Shown here: positions 6,456 to 6,551 of the stretch, piece after piece
How positions within the stretch are numbered: the stretch's first letter is position 1
Layout of the letters: each line of letters opens with the position of its first letter
Source of the DNA: Thermomicrobiaceae bacterium
Lineage (GTDB): Bacteria > Chloroflexota > Chloroflexia > Thermomicrobiales > Thermomicrobiaceae
Assembly: GCA_025966355.1 (NCBI GenBank)
Contig: JAICWZ010000112.1
Location: 1 to 6,551, forward strand
Reading direction: 5' to 3'
DNA length: 6,551 nucleotides
Notes under the pieces: generated by a model
Database searches by the model: none
Told to the model about the DNA's origin: nothing
The model's input: the letters and a program-made list of their open reading frames with translations, nothing else
Made by a program: the position numbers and the translations under genes

Positions 6456-6513
6456 CGGCTACGGCGATCCGGCGAGCTCTTTCGACGAAAACCATCACCT
6501 TTTGCACGCGAAT

Positions 6514-6528
6514 TAACACTGAACGTTA
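6514..6528. promoter_or_regulatory. Imperfect inverted repeat, possible operator
   Basis: TAACACTGAACGTTA is a 15-base near-palindrome centred on 6521, with five of seven pairs matching. It lies in an AT-rich patch about 60 bases upstream of the candidate -35 box. This could be a transcription factor site, but short imperfect palindromes are common by chance. Confidence 0.2.
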
Positions 6529-6551
6529 TTGTGCGGCGCGATCGTGACTGC

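Larger units (their letters stand above)
6395..6551. other. Intergenic region upstream of the operon
   Basis: This is the only non-coding stretch of any length in the window. It is richer in A and T than the genes, especially 6395-6435 and 6510-6535. It holds the candidate promoter, the ribosome-binding site and the imperfect inverted repeat listed separately. I see no convincing gene on either strand, and the gene to the right is outside the window. Confidence 0.6.

Noticed and set aside
6400..6495. Minus-strand 31-codon frame (MVFVERARRI...) ending just before the heptosyltransferase start, a possible leader peptide.
   Set aside because: The AGG before its ATG is only two bases away, it overlaps the candidate promoter, and open frames this short are expected by chance. 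Conservation in related operons would be needed to revive it.

Overview
The window holds a two-gene operon on the minus strand: a protein O-heptosyltransferase of the Aah/TibC family (5036-6394), followed 30 bases later by a very long repetitive protein of autotransporter-type strand-loop-strand (SLS) repeats (1-5005). The repeat protein runs off the left edge with its frame still open. I see no RNA gene, insertion sequence, CRISPR array or plus-strand gene.

The DNA is GC-rich. The repeat protein carries a GFGTGDTIDLTGI domain of a kind I associate with large alphaproteobacterial surface proteins. Together these suggest an alphaproteobacterium, possibly a Bradyrhizobium-like member of the Hyphomicrobiales. 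This is an inference; no taxonomic marker is present.

Layout along transcription (right to left): 6551-6395 is a short regulatory region with a candidate promoter, a candidate imperfect operator and a GGTGA ribosome-binding site. 6394-5036 encodes the glycosyltransferase, 452 aa, with a low-complexity N-terminal extension and the four-cysteine 'iron finger' of the TibC family at its C-terminal end. 5056-5029 holds a GCAA-tetraloop hairpin followed by a T7 run across the gene junction. Its 3' arm has the same hexamer, AGGGGA, as the ribosome-binding site of the next gene. 5005-1 encodes at least 1668 residues of the repeat protein.

The repeat protein is not a uniform array. By eye it contains two long super-repeats, about 4809-3036 and 1398-1, separated by a non-SLS domain (2968-2714) and a more loosely related set of modules (2713-1399). 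The copy cut by the left edge stops exactly where the first copy runs into the non-SLS domain, so a second such domain is predicted just outside the window.

By analogy with tibC-tibA and aah-aidA, the first gene probably adds heptose from an ADP-heptose donor to serines in the repeats of the second gene's product in the cytoplasm, before export. Unlike TibA and AIDA-I, the repeat protein starts directly in repeat sequence with no signal peptide, and an in-frame stop just upstream rules out a longer start. Its export route is therefore open; the C-terminus that would settle it is outside the window.
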